From Mycobacterium decipiens (GTDB lineage: Bacteria > Actinomycetota > Actinomycetes > Mycobacteriales > Mycobacteriaceae): a DNA stretch of 64,000 bases. The notes under the pieces were generated by a model, which worked only from the letters and a program-made list of their open reading frames with translations, made no database searches and had not been told where the DNA came from. The position numbers and the translations under genes are program-made. This document shows positions 29,218-38,186 of the stretch, piece by piece; position 1 is the stretch's first letter, and each line of letters opens with the position of its first letter. The stretch spans positions 3,038,001-3,102,000 of the forward strand of contig NZ_OY970459.1 of assembly GCF_963853665.1 (NCBI RefSeq), given 5' to 3'.

Positions 29218-30601
29218 CCAATGGCGACAGCTCTTGCAGCATCGTCGGAACGAGCTCGCTAACCGTGGGGTGGATATGCATCGTGCGCGACAGCGTGGTG
29301 TAAGGCGCTTTGGCTGACATGACGTCCAGGATGGCGTGAATGGCCTCATCACCGCCGACGCCAAGGATGGCCGCTCCCAGGATCTCGTTGGTGTCGGCGT
29401 CGACCACCACCTTCATAAAGCCTTGCGTCTCACCCTTTTCCACGGCTCGGCCGACCCTGGTCATCGGCCGCTTGCCGACCAGTGCCTTGCGACCCGATGC
29501 GCGAACCTGGTTGGCAGTCATTCCGGCGCGCCCCAGCGGCGGGTCGATGTAGAGGGCATAGGTGATGATCCGGTCGCTGACCCGACGCGGATCACCGTCG
29601 AGCAGGTTGGCGGCGACGATCTCGTAATCGTTATACGAAGTGTGGGTGAAAGCGCCCTTGCCATTGCAGTCCCCCATCGCCCAAATGTGGTCGACGTTCG
29701 TCTTACATTGATCGTCCACGACGATGTACCCACGGGCGTCGGTCTGCACACCGGCCGCCTCCAGGCTTAGGTCGTCGGTGTTGGGCCGCCGCCCCACCGC
29801 CAGCAGCAGGTGACTCCCCGGAATCGGGGTGGCGCCGGCACGGGTCCTCAACTCGAAACCCTTGTCGCGATTGGTGATCCGCATATCGTCGGCGCCAACG
29901 ACGACATCAATCCCTTCGGCCTCCAATATCTCTCTGATGGTGGCCGAAACATCTTCGTCTTCACGGGATGCCAGCCGCGGGCCCCGCTCCACAACGGTCA
30001 CCCGCGCCCCGAAGCGACGATACATCTGCGCGAACTCCAGCGCGATGTAGCCGCCACCGACGATGACGAGATGATCGGGCAGCATGTCGAGTTCGAGGAT
30101 GGACACGTTGGTGAGGAAGTCGACCTCGGAGAGCCCCGGGATTTCCGGTATTACCGCTCGGCCACCGACGTTGAGAAAAACCCGGTCAGCCCGCAGGACG
30201 TTATCACCGACTTTTAGGGTGTGTGGATCCTCGAAACGGGCATGCCCGCGAAAGATTGTGCAGCCGTTCATACCGTCCAACCAGGCCTCGACACCCCTGC
30301 GGTCCTTGAGCATGATGTCGTCTTTGCGCGCCTTGACTTTCGCCATGTCCACGCTGATCGGTCCGGTCCCGACCCCGTATTCCGCGCCGCGGCGGGCCAA
30401 TTGGGCGGCGTGCGCGCTTGCCACCAGCGTCTTGGTCGGGATACATCCGGTATTGACGCAGGTGCCGCCGACCAGTTTGCGCTCCACCATCGCGACCCGC
30501 TGCCCCGCCGCGGTAAGCCGGCCAGCCAGCGGCGGCCCGGCCTGGCCGGCACCAACAATGATTGCGTCGAAGGCTTGTGCCGCAGCGAAACCCCGCGTCA
30601 C
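29213..30601 (-). CDS. FAD-dependent pyridine nucleotide-disulfide oxidoreductase (mercuric-reductase-like)
   Basis: 462 residues from GTG 30601. FAD motif FDAIIVGAGQAGPPLA, redox disulfide VGGTCVNTGCIPTK, NAD(P) motif VIVGGGYIALEFAQMYRRFG, second FAD motif IWAMGDC, and the interface His-Pro near the C-terminus (MHIHPTVSELVPTM). There is no N-terminal HMA domain nor C-terminal vicinal Cys pair, so true mercuric reductase activity is unlikely; it is closer to general disulfide reductases labelled mercuric reductase-like. Starts in a GTGA overlap with the stop of the upstream membrane gene. Not at this place in M. tuberculosis as I recall. Confidence 0.88.
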   Translation of the reverse strand: MTRGFAAAQAFDAIIVGAGQAGPPLAGRLTAAGQRVAMVERKLVGGTCVNTGCIPTKTLVASAHAAQLARRGAEYGVGTGPISVDMAKVKARKDDIMLKDRRGVEAWLDGMNGCTIFRGHARFEDPHTLKVGDNVLRADRVFLNVGGRAVIPEIPGLSEVDFLTNVSILELDMLPDHLVIVGGGYIALEFAQMYRRFGARVTVVERGPRLASREDEDVSATIREILEAEGIDVVVGADDMRITNRDKGFELRTRAGATPIPGSHLLLAVGRRPNTDDLSLEAAGVQTDARGYIVVDDQCKTNVDHIWAMGDCNGKGAFTHTSYNDYEIVAANLLDGDPRRVSDRIITYALYIDPPLGRAGMTANQVRASGRKALVGKRPMTRVGRAVEKGETQGFMKVVVDADTNEILGAAILGVGGDEAIHAILDVMSAKAPYTTLSRTMHIHPTVSELVPTMLQELSPLD

Positions 30602-31080
30602 AGAGCCGCGGCCGCCGCGACGATGGCGAAGCCACCCAGGACCGCGATCGAATCCTCCAACAGCGCGATCGGCAGGTCCTGGCCGCCGCGGGCAGCCACC
30701 AGCGCGGTACGCGCCTTGTAACCGCCCATGGTGCCAAGCACAGCACCGATAACGCCGGCGCCGAGTCCGCCCCACCGGTACCCCCACGCGGTGCCGATCG
30801 CCGCGCCGGCGAACGCGCCCAGGATGATCCGCACGGCGAACACCGGCGCCGCGGTGCGCGGTGGCGTCTTGGGAAGCTTGTCGTTGACGAGTTCGGCGAC
30901 CGCAAGAACGCTGAGAATCGCCACCGTCACGAAATTGCCCACCCAGGATGCCCAGGTTCCATGCAGGTTGATCCAGCTGAGAAAGGCGGCCCAGGAAACC
31001 ACGGCGGGAGCCGTCAGGGAACGCAACCCGGCGACGACACCGATGAGCAAAGCCAGCAGTAGGACAAGGATATGCGTCAC
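30598..31080 (-). CDS. DUF4126 membrane protein (Rv2120c-like)
   Basis: 160 residues with four or five membrane helices rich in Ala and Gly (ILVLLLALLIGVVAGLRS, FVTVAILSVLAVAELVND, VRIILGAFAGAAIGTAWGY, AGVIGAVLGTMGGY, IAVLGGFAIVAAAAAL). The RSLTAPAVVSWA and LPKTPPRT segments are DUF4126 signatures. Function unknown. Overlaps the flavin reductase gene by four bases, so the two are probably co-expressed. Confidence 0.85.
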   Translation of the reverse strand: MTHILVLLLALLIGVVAGLRSLTAPAVVSWAAFLSWINLHGTWASWVGNFVTVAILSVLAVAELVNDKLPKTPPRTAAPVFAVRIILGAFAGAAIGTAWGYRWGGLGAGVIGAVLGTMGGYKARTALVAARGGQDLPIALLEDSIAVLGGFAIVAAAAAL

Positions 31081-31204
31081 AGCGATCCCTCCTGAGACAG
31101 ACGAACAGCCTGGCGACGATTAGGGGACGCCCATGATGTATCTGGGCAATCGGCCCTAGCGGGACGCTAACACAGCAACGGCCCCCCGGATACCTACCGC
31201 GCGA

Positions 31205-32080
31205 TCAGAATCGGCAGAACCTGATGTCCGAAGCCAGAATCGCCTTGGCCCCGATGGTGGCCAGCTCGTCCATGATGCCGTTGACGTCCCGGCGCGGCAC
31301 CAGCGCACGGATCGCGACCCAGTTCGGGTCGGCGAGTGGGGCGATGGTCGGCGACTCCAGCCCCGGTGTGATCGACGTGGCCTTGTCCAGTGCCGAGCGC
31401 GGGCAGTCGTAATCGAGCATCAGATACTGCTGGCCGAACACCACGCCCTGCACCCGAGCGACCAGTTGATCGCGCGCGGTCGTGGCTTGGCTTTGTTCGG
31501 GGCTGCGGTCATGGTCGTCGGCACCGTCCCGCTCGATGAGTACCGCCTCCGAATCGCACAGCGGCTCACCAAAGGCCACCAGATCATGCAGGCCCAGGGT
31601 GCGACCGGACCCCACCACGTCGGCGATCGCGTCGGCCACGCCAAGTTGCACCGAGATCTCCACGGCGCCGTCGAGTCTGATGACCGTTGCTTCGATGCCC
31701 TTGGCGGCCAGATCTTTTCGAACCAGATTCGGATAGGCGGTGGCAATCCTCTTGCCGGCCAGGTCAGCCGTCGTCCAGTCCCGGCCGGCGGGAGCGGCAT
31801 ACCGGAAGCTGGACGATCCGAAGCCCAGGGCCAGGCGTTCCCGGACCGGCGCACCGGAATCACGTACCAGGTCGCGTCCGGTGATCCCGAAGTTGAGCTC
31901 TCCCGAACCGACATATATGGCAATATCTTTGGGCCGCAAGAAGAAGAACTCGACATTGTTGGCGGGATCGACGACCGTCAGGTCCTTGGAATCGGTGCGA
32001 CGCCGATAGCCGGCCTCCGCGAGGATCTCGGCCGCCGGCTCGCTCAGCGCACCTTTGTTGGGAACCGCCACCCGCAACAT
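31205..32080 (-). CDS. hisG: ATP phosphoribosyltransferase (long form) HisG
   Basis: 291 residues from ATG 32080. First step of histidine synthesis: ATP plus PRPP gives phosphoribosyl-ATP. N-terminus [19 protein letters not shown]-binding [14 protein letters not shown], and a C-terminal regulatory ACT-like domain ([30 protein letters not shown]) that senses histidine. Compared with the M. tuberculosis protein there are about seven extra residues in the linker after LIERDG ([16 protein letters not shown]). A GTG at 32086 overlapping the hisE stop is another start. Operon hisE-hisG. Confidence 0.95.
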   Translation of the reverse strand: MLRVAVPNKGALSEPAAEILAEAGYRRRTDSKDLTVVDPANNVEFFFLRPKDIAIYVGSGELNFGITGRDLVRDSGAPVRERLALGFGSSSFRYAAPAGRDWTTADLAGKRIATAYPNLVRKDLAAKGIEATVIRLDGAVEISVQLGVADAIADVVGSGRTLGLHDLVAFGEPLCDSEAVLIERDGADDHDRSPEQSQATTARDQLVARVQGVVFGQQYLMLDYDCPRSALDKATSITPGLESPTIAPLADPNWVAIRALVPRRDVNGIMDELATIGAKAILASDIRFCRF

Positions 32081-32082
32081 GC

Positions 32083-32364
32083 TCACAGTTTCCGATAAAT
32101 GTCGTCGAGGGACAGTCCACGGGAGATCATCAACACCTGCGTCCAGTACAGCAACTGGCTGATCTCCTCGGCCAGTGCTTCATCGGGTTCGTGCTCGGCG
32201 GCCAGCCACACCTCGCCGGCCTCCTCCAGAATCTTCTTGCCCAGAGCGTGTATGCCAGCGTCCAATGCAGCCACCGTGGCGCTGCCGGCCGGCCGGGTGC
32301 GAGCACGCTCGCCGAGTTCGGCGAACAGATCCTCGAAGGTCTTCACGGCCAGCGATTGTGTCAC
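32083..32364 (-). CDS. hisE: phosphoribosyl-ATP pyrophosphohydrolase HisE
   Basis: 93 residues from GTG 32364, equal to the M. tuberculosis length; a longer frame to 32421 runs into the promoter of the divergent PPE37 gene. All-helical MazG-like fold with the acidic metal-binding residues in [17 protein letters not shown] and EEISQLLYW. Second step of histidine synthesis. Its end overlaps hisG. Confidence 0.93.
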   Translation of the reverse strand: MTQSLAVKTFEDLFAELGERARTRPAGSATVAALDAGIHALGKKILEEAGEVWLAAEHEPDEALAEEISQLLYWTQVLMISRGLSLDDIYRKL

Positions 32365-32437
32365 GTACCCGCGAGCAAAGTCACGGCGGTTTAACGGCAC
32401 ACCCACCCACACGGCGCGCACATTAGGGCATCCTAAT

Positions 32438-32456
32438 GTAGGTTAGGCTAACCTTG
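32438..32456 (+). promoter_or_regulatory. IdeR iron box upstream of PPE37
   Basis: The 19-mer GTAGGTTAGGCTAACCTTG matches the IdeR consensus TTAGGTTAGGCTAACCTAA at 16 of 19 positions. It ends 26 bp before the PPE37 start. Next to it, 32421-32438 is a perfect palindrome CATTAGG-GCAT-CCTAATG made of the same half-sites at closer spacing. IdeR with iron represses iron-uptake genes, and PPE37 is a known IdeR target. The divergent hisE start is 74 bp away. Confidence 0.88.
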
Positions 32457-32482
32457 TTTCTGGTTCGAAGGGGCGGCCGACC

Positions 32483-33925
32483 GTGATCATCCCAATATGG
32501 TTCGCACTTCCACCAGAGGTGCCTTCAGCATGGCTGTCCACGGGTGTTGGTCCCGGTCCGCTGCTGGCCGCGGCCGGCGCGTGGCGCGCACTGGCCGCGC
32601 AATACACCGAAATTGCAACAGAACTCGCGAGTGTGCTCGCTGCGGTGCAGGCAAGCTCGTGGGACGGGCCGAGCGCCGACCAGTTCGTCGCCGCACATCA
32701 ACGGTTCCTCCTTTGGCTAACCCAAGCGGCAGCGGCGGCCACCGCCGCGGCCACCGCCCACGAAGCGGCTGCCGCCGGGTACACGTCCGCGTTGGGGGCC
32801 ATGCCTACGTTCGCCGAGTTGGTGGCCAACCACGCCGTGCACGCAGCCCTGGTGGCCACCAACTTCTTCGGCGTCAACACCATCCCCATCGCCCACAACG
32901 AGGCCGACTACCTCCGCATGTGGATCCAGGCCGCCACCGCCATGAGCGTCTACCAAGCCGTAGCGCAAGAAAGCGTGGCGGCAACCCCGACCACACCGCC
33001 CGCACCGAAAATAGTGACCAGTGCGGCCACCTCGGCGGCCAGCGGCGGCTTCCCCGACCCGACCAAATTGATCCTGCAGCTACTCAAGGATTGCCTGGAC
33101 CTGCTTCGCTACCTTGCTGTTGAGCTGCTGCCGGGACCACTCGGCAACCTCATCGCCCAGGTATTGGACTGGTTCATCTCGTTCGTGTCCGGCCCGGTCT
33201 TCACGTTTCTCGCCTACCTGGTGCTGGACCCGATGATCTACTTCGGGCCGTTTCTTCCGGTGGCGAGTCCTGTCCTGTTGCCCGCCGGGCTGACCGGGCT
33301 GGCCGGGCTGACCGGGCTTGCCGGGCTCGGTGCGGTATCAGAACCGGCACTACCAGCGGTGGCAGGTGTGCACTCCGATGGACCCGGCCAGCAAAACTGG
33401 CCCGCAGCCACCGGAGTCACCGGGGCGGGCGCCAGCCCGACTGCCCCCGCCCCCGCTCCCGCTCCCGCTCCGACCGCGTCCGCGGCATCCGGGGCACCCT
33501 CGACTCCCGGATCCGGGGCCGCCCAAGACCTTTACGCGGTCGGCGGTCCCGACGGGGAAGGGTTCACCCCGACCGCCAAGACAACAGCACGCACGGGTGT
33601 CACCGCGGATGCCGCCGCACCCCCGGCCAAACTGCCCGGCGACCAAGTCGAGGCCAGCAGCGGGAGAACAGCGAAACTACAGCGACGCTTCCGGCAGCAC
33701 CGCTTCGAGTTCCCGGCAGACGACGGGCGCATGACCATGTCCGAGGGACCGGCGACCGGACCGGCCGCAGCCAGCGATCGTGGGTTAAAGGCCCTCGGGT
33801 TGGCCGGAACCATCCCGAAATCGGCTGCCGGACAAGCAAAAGGACTCACTCACCAGGGCGCGGGTGAATTCGCCGCCGTTTCGCAGGAGCCGATGCTGCC
33901 GCACACCTGGAACGGGCCAGCCTAG
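32483..33925 (+). CDS. PPE37: PPE37, iron-regulated PPE protein
   Basis: 480 residues. PPE domain at 1-175: IIPIWFALPPEVPSAWLSTG, the SSWDGPSADQFVAAHQ turn, and NEADYLRMWIQAATAMSVYQ. A hydrophobic middle (about 195-290: LLRYLAVELLPGPLGNLI, PVLLPAGLTGLAGLTGLAGLG) and a Pro/Ala-rich C-terminal part follow, including an (AP)n stretch near 325 and a basic RKLQRRFRQHRFEFPADDGR-like segment. In M. tuberculosis PPE37 is repressed by iron and implicated in haem-iron use. The IdeR box upstream supports the same here. Its stop overlaps the end of the metH remnant. Confidence 0.92.
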   Translation: MIIPIWFALPPEVPSAWLSTGVGPGPLLAAAGAWRALAAQYTEIATELASVLAAVQASSWDGPSADQFVAAHQRFLLWLTQAAAAATAAATAHEAAAAGYTSALGAMPTFAELVANHAVHAALVATNFFGVNTIPIAHNEADYLRMWIQAATAMSVYQAVAQESVAATPTTPPAPKIVTSAATSAASGGFPDPTKLILQLLKDCLDLLRYLAVELLPGPLGNLIAQVLDWFISFVSGPVFTFLAYLVLDPMIYFGPFLPVASPVLLPAGLTGLAGLTGLAGLGAVSEPALPAVAGVHSDGPGQQNWPAATGVTGAGASPTAPAPAPAPAPTASAASGAPSTPGSGAAQDLYAVGGPDGEGFTPTAKTTARTGVTADAAAPPAKLPGDQVEASSGRTAKLQRRFRQHRFEFPADDGRMTMSEGPATGPAAASDRGLKALGLAGTIPKSAAGQAKGLTHQGAGEFAAVSQEPMLPHTWNGPA

Positions 33926-34215
33926 ACGTTGATGTACTTGGTTCTGCCGGTGGTGTAGGTCGAACGCGTCGGTCGACTGCTCAGGATGCAGCTGCAACTC
34001 CTCAGACAACGTCACAACGATGCGTTCGGGCCCGGGCAGCTCCATCATCTTGGCGCGATCCTCCTGTTCCGGGCAGGCGCGATACCCGGAAGCGAAGCGC
34101 GCACCCCGGTAGCCAAGCTTGAAATAGTCTTCGACGACATCGGGGTCCTCGGCCGACATCGCCCGATCCCAAGGCAATCACGATAGGAGTTGGCCGCGAA
34201 CAGCTCATTCGCGAC
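33922..34215 (-). pseudogene. metH: 3' remnant of metH (cobalamin-dependent methionine synthase)
   Basis: Only the last ~100 codons of a ~1190-residue enzyme remain. Recognisable are ELFAANSYRD (near 34207-34180), then an internal deletion, then SAEDPDVVEDYFKLGYRGARF..YRACPEQEDRAKMM and LSEELQLHPEQSTDAFDLHH of the activation domain. A frameshift near 33945 is needed to reach KYINV and the stop at 33922. The place, next to PPE37, is that of metH (Rv2124c). The catalytic, cobalamin and folate domains are all gone. Methionine synthesis would need MetE or a second metH elsewhere. Confidence 0.85.
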
Positions 34216-34603
34216 GGCGGCGTTGGGTGGTCCGATCGGGAAGGATAGCCGGCCTATGCAAAACCAACAGTGCTTGAAAGCGCTCTGACAGTTAGCTCAG
34301 CAAGCCTCTCGCCATCGATGCCACCGGCCAGCGCCACCACATTGGTCACAGCGACCACACGTGTTTGCGCCGACAGAGACACCATTTGTCCACCTCCCCG
34401 CGACAATCGACGCCCCGTCGCCCGGGTGCCGGGTGGCGCCGCGCACATTGTGTGTCGCGGGCGGGTCGCTCGTTTGCGGGCACCACGAGTGCCCATCCGG
34501 GTAGCGGCCAATGTAGCGAATGTAACAAGACATCGCAGCACCACGAATGTCGCAGCCGACCGGTCCGCCTCGTCGCCGGGCAGGAAGGTCGTAGTCTGGC
34601 TAG
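34216..34603. other. region between metH remnant and PAC2 gene, no gene supported
   Basis: 388 bp. Reading frames on both strands are short and unlike known proteins; I find no further metH pieces. Presumably includes the promoter of the following gene. Confidence 0.5.
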
Positions 34604-35482
34604 ATGACCGCGCAGGATGGCAGTGAAGCGCTGCCCGAACTGCACAACACCGTGGTCGTAGCGGCGTTTAAGGGCTGGAACGATGCCGGCGACGCAGCCA
34701 GCGATGCGGTGGGCCACCTGGCTGCCATCTGGAAGGCGCTTCCGATCGTCGAGATCGACGATGAGGCCTACTACGACTACCAGGTGAATCGCCCGCTCAT
34801 CCGCCAAGTCGACGGGGTCACCCGGGAGCTGGAATGGCCGGCGATGCGGATCTCACACTGCCGCCCACCCGGAAGCGACCGCGATGTCGTGTTGCTGGAC
34901 GGGGTGGAGCCGAACATGCGCTGGCGCGCATTTTGCGCCGAGCTGCTGGCGATCATCGACAAGCTCAACGTCGACAACGTCGTGATCCTTGGGGCGCTGC
35001 TCGCCGACACACCTCATACCCGGCCGGTGCCCGTCTCGGGTGCGGCCTACTCCCCCGAATCCGCGCGGTCATTCGGTCTGCAGGAAACGCGCTACGAGGG
35101 CCCGACCGGCATCGCCGGGGTGTTCCAATATGCATGCGTGGCGGCCGGTATCCCGGCGGTGACGTTCTGGGCGGCAGTACCGCACTATGTGTCGCACCCA
35201 CCGAACCCCAAGGCGACGGTGGCGTTGCTGCGCCGCGTCGAGGACGTGCTCGACGTTGAGGTGCCGTTGGCCGATCTGCCAGCGCTGGCCGAGGCGTGGG
35301 AGCGCGAGATCACCGAGATGACCGCCGACGACGAAGAACTGGCCGATTACGTGCAGTCGCTGGAGCAGCACGGCGACGCCGAGGTCGATGTGAATGACAC
35401 TCTGGGCAAGATCGACGGCGACGCTCTGGCCGCCGAATTCGAGCGTTATCTTCGTCGCCGCCGCCCCGGGTTCGGACGCTAG
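34604..35482 (+). CDS. PAC2-family protein (Rv2125-like)
   Basis: 292 residues, same length as Rv2125. PAC2 fold (as in proteasome-assembly chaperones and an archaeal/bacterial ATP-grasp-like family): TVVVAAFKGWNDAGDAASDA at the N-terminus, VVILGALLADTPHTRPVPV and GIAGVFQYACVAAGIPAVTFWAAVPHYV in the core, and a charged helical tail ending RRRRPGFGR. No catalytic residues are established. It has been discussed as a possible proteasome-related factor, but the sequence does not prove this. Intact. Confidence 0.88.
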   Translation: MTAQDGSEALPELHNTVVVAAFKGWNDAGDAASDAVGHLAAIWKALPIVEIDDEAYYDYQVNRPLIRQVDGVTRELEWPAMRISHCRPPGSDRDVVLLDGVEPNMRWRAFCAELLAIIDKLNVDNVVILGALLADTPHTRPVPVSGAAYSPESARSFGLQETRYEGPTGIAGVFQYACVAAGIPAVTFWAAVPHYVSHPPNPKATVALLRRVEDVLDVEVPLADLPALAEAWEREITEMTADDEELADYVQSLEQHGDAEVDVNDTLGKIDGDALAAEFERYLRRRRPGFGR

Positions 35483-35509
35483 CCCGAAGTTCCCGGCGCC
35501 TCAACGGAG

Positions 35510-37140
35510 TCAGCCATCCGAGCCGGGGCTTCCGGGATTGCCCGGATTTCCGAGATTGCCGGCCTTGCCGCCCGGCGTCCCTGCCATACCGCCCTGGCCA
35601 CGCACACCGCCGGTGCCACCCACCCCGCCGTCCCCACCTTCACCCGTGGTACCGACGGCGCCCGGCCGGCCGATCAGGTAGCTCCCTGCCCCGCCGGCGC
35701 CACCAAGCCCGCCCACACCCCCGGGCCCCCAGTACCGATAAGGAGCCCGCCGGCCCCGCCGGCACCGCCCTGACCCCCGATCCCGCCCATGCCACCGGAG
35801 GCTCCGGTGTCACCGTTGCCCCCAAAACCACCACGGCCAGCGAAGGCGTTACCCCCCAAAACCTCTTCGGCGCCCCCACCCGTCCCGCCGTCGCCGCCAC
35901 CGCCACCGGGGGCGCCGACGCCTCCCATGCCGCCAGTGCCACCGGCGCCGACCAACAGCCCACCACGACCACCGTCGCCACCAACGCCACCAATGCCACC
36001 GTTGCCGCCGGACACGTCACTGGCGTGGCCGAAACCGCCATCACCGCCAACGCCCGCGAAGGCGTTATTGTCCCCGGAGGCGGCGGACCCGCCTTCTCCG
36101 CCATTACCGCCGGAGCCGCCGGCGGCCATGGCGTCCCCACCCCTACCGCCAGCGCCACCGAAGGCGCCACTGGCCAGCGATTCACCGCGCCCACCTTGGC
36201 CGCCCATGCCACCATCGCCCCCGGGACCACCCGCGCCCCCCCTCACCGCCACGGCCTACCCCGCTGAAGCTTGAGCCAAGCCCGCCTTTACCACCGGTGC
36301 CGCCGGTTTCGTCGATGTCACCGGTAGCGCCAGGTCCCCCGTTGCCGCCGGTAGCGTCAGCCGCATCCTCGATGACATCGGTACCCTTTGACCCAGTTCC
36401 AGCGGTGTCGGCGCTGGGAATGGGATTGACTCCCTCTGTCCCGGCCAGGCCGCCACCGCCTTGCCCGCCACTTCCGCCATTGCCAAACCAGTTGGCGTTA
36501 CCGCCGTTGCCGCCGTACCCGGCAATGCCGCCATTAATGCCCGCCGCGGCTACCCCGCCTCGACCACCGGCGCCCCCATTGCCGTATAGCAGTCCGCCTG
36601 GGCCGCCGTTACCGCCGGCCGCGCCGGCACCGCCGGCCCCACCACTGCCGCCGTTACCGAACAACCCCGCACTACCCCCACTGCCGCCGGCCTGCCCGGC
36701 GCACCAGCCCCGCCGGTGCCGCCATTGCCGAACAGCAACCCGCCAAGCCCGCCGGCCTGCCCGGGCCCACCAGTGGCGCCGTCAGCAATCAACGGGCGGC
36801 CCAACAACGCCTGGGTGGGCCCGTTGATCAAATTAAGCGCCTCCTGCATCGGCGAGGCACTGGCTGCCTCGGCGGCCGCATACCAACGCGCACCCGAGGT
36901 CAGGGCCGCCACAAACTGCGCGTGATACACCGCCGCCTGCGCACCGATCTCCTGGTACGTCTGTGCATGCGCGTCGAACAGCGCCGCGATACCCGTCGAC
37001 ACCTCATCGGCGGCGGCCGCCGCCAACCCCGTCGTAGGGCCCATCACCAAGGCGTTGGCCGCGCTGAACGCCGAGCCGATCCCCGCCAAATCCGACGCCG
37101 CCGCCGTCAAAACTGGGGGTAACACGATCACAAAGGACAT
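35510..37140 (-). pseudogene. PE_PGRS gene (PE_PGRS37 position) with at least three frameshifts
   Basis: PE domain intact from ATG 37140 ([20 protein letters not shown] to [14 protein letters not shown]), then [14 protein letters not shown]. Frame is lost near 36695; PGRS continues in a second frame (36664-36265: GGAGGAGAAGGNGG..), in a third (36252-35730) and in a fourth to the stop at 35510 (GNPGNPGSPGSDG). All four pieces are good PGRS sequence, so the parent encoded about 540 residues. Long runs of G and C make both real slippage and sequencing errors likely. Confidence 0.75.
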
Positions 37141-37268
37141 GTTGTCTCCGCCCCACGCGCGCTCATCCGGCCATCTGCCTGGTCAACCGTATGCCCAGTC
37201 AACGACGCGGATCGTAGCGCGGCACGGCCCTACCCGTCCTGCGTTTAGCCGCCCCTGCCAAAGGCGCG

Positions 37269-38150
37269 CTAGTGCTTCTCCAACGCTTCGTTGTAGGCGC
37301 TACTGGAGCGACCGAGCGCGGCGACCTCGGCGTCCATCCGGGGCATCAGCTCGGCCGCGGCTTTGCGGATGGGACGCTCGCCGACCCGGGTGGACAACAC
37401 CGGCTTGAGCCAACGGAACAGGCGCACCCAACCCGGGCAGTACACGCGGTCCTGGCGGCCTTCAATGCCTTTGACGAACGCGGCAGCACACTTGTTGACC
37501 GGGGTGGTCTTGTGCAACGGCCAAGGAAGGCTCGCGAGTAACTCGGCGAACGCAGGCAGGTCGGACTTGGTGTCGCGAACCAATGCGGTGTCGATCCACG
37601 ACATGTGCGCCGAGCCGACACGAACGCCCAGGTGGGCGACCTCCAGTCGCAACGCGTTGGCGAGATGCTCGTTCCCCGCCTTCGATACGTCGTACGGCGC
37701 CATCCCCGGTGCCGCCGCGAACGCGGCAAGCGACGAGACGATCAGTACGTAACCACGGCGATCGATCAGCGCGGGCAACGTCGCCCGCACCGTGTGGAAG
37801 TTACCCAGCAAGTTGACGTCCAACACCCGGCGGAACGCCTCCGGGTCGATCTGCCGCACCGAGCCGTAGCTGGAGATGCCGGCGTTGGCCAGCACGACGT
37901 CGATGCCGCCGAACCGTTCGACGGCCTGATCGGCTGCCGCCTGCATGGCGGACAGATCACGCACGTCGGCCACCACGGTGAGCAGGCGCTCGTCGCCGCC
38001 GAGTTCAGCGGTCATCACGGCCAACTCGGATTTGTCCACATCGGTCAGCACCAGTTTGGCGCCCTTGTTGTGCAGTCGCCGAGCGACCTCAGCCCCGATT
38101 CCCCGGGCCCCACCTGTGATGAACACGACTTTCCCCTGCAACGATGTCAT
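37269..38150 (-). CDS. short-chain dehydrogenase/reductase (Rv2129c-like)
   Basis: 293 residues. NAD(P) motif VFITGGARGIGAEVARRL (TGxxxGIG), Asp in VLTDVDKSEL favouring NAD, NAG in VLANAGISSYG, catalytic Ser in IVSSLAAF and YxxxK in YDVSKAGN. Classical SDR oxidoreductase; substrate unknown. In M. tuberculosis the asparagine transporter ansP1 and Rv2128 lie between PE_PGRS37 and this gene; here they are absent. Confidence 0.92.
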   Translation of the reverse strand: MTSLQGKVVFITGGARGIGAEVARRLHNKGAKLVLTDVDKSELAVMTAELGGDERLLTVVADVRDLSAMQAAADQAVERFGGIDVVLANAGISSYGSVRQIDPEAFRRVLDVNLLGNFHTVRATLPALIDRRGYVLIVSSLAAFAAAPGMAPYDVSKAGNEHLANALRLEVAHLGVRVGSAHMSWIDTALVRDTKSDLPAFAELLASLPWPLHKTTPVNKCAAAFVKGIEGRQDRVYCPGWVRLFRWLKPVLSTRVGERPIRKAAAELMPRMDAEVAALGRSSSAYNEALEKH

Positions 38151-38186
38151 GGCCGAAAACGTACCGCCACGGCACCTATGGGTCCA

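Noticed and set aside
29213..30601. Mercury resistance (merA) operon
   Set aside because: No merR, merT or merP nearby and no C-terminal vicinal Cys pair in the protein.
30602..30787. N-terminal extension of the flavin disulfide reductase
   Set aside because: The extension is Arg/Gly-rich, lies inside the DUF4126 gene, and the FAD motif begins right after the GTG at 30601.
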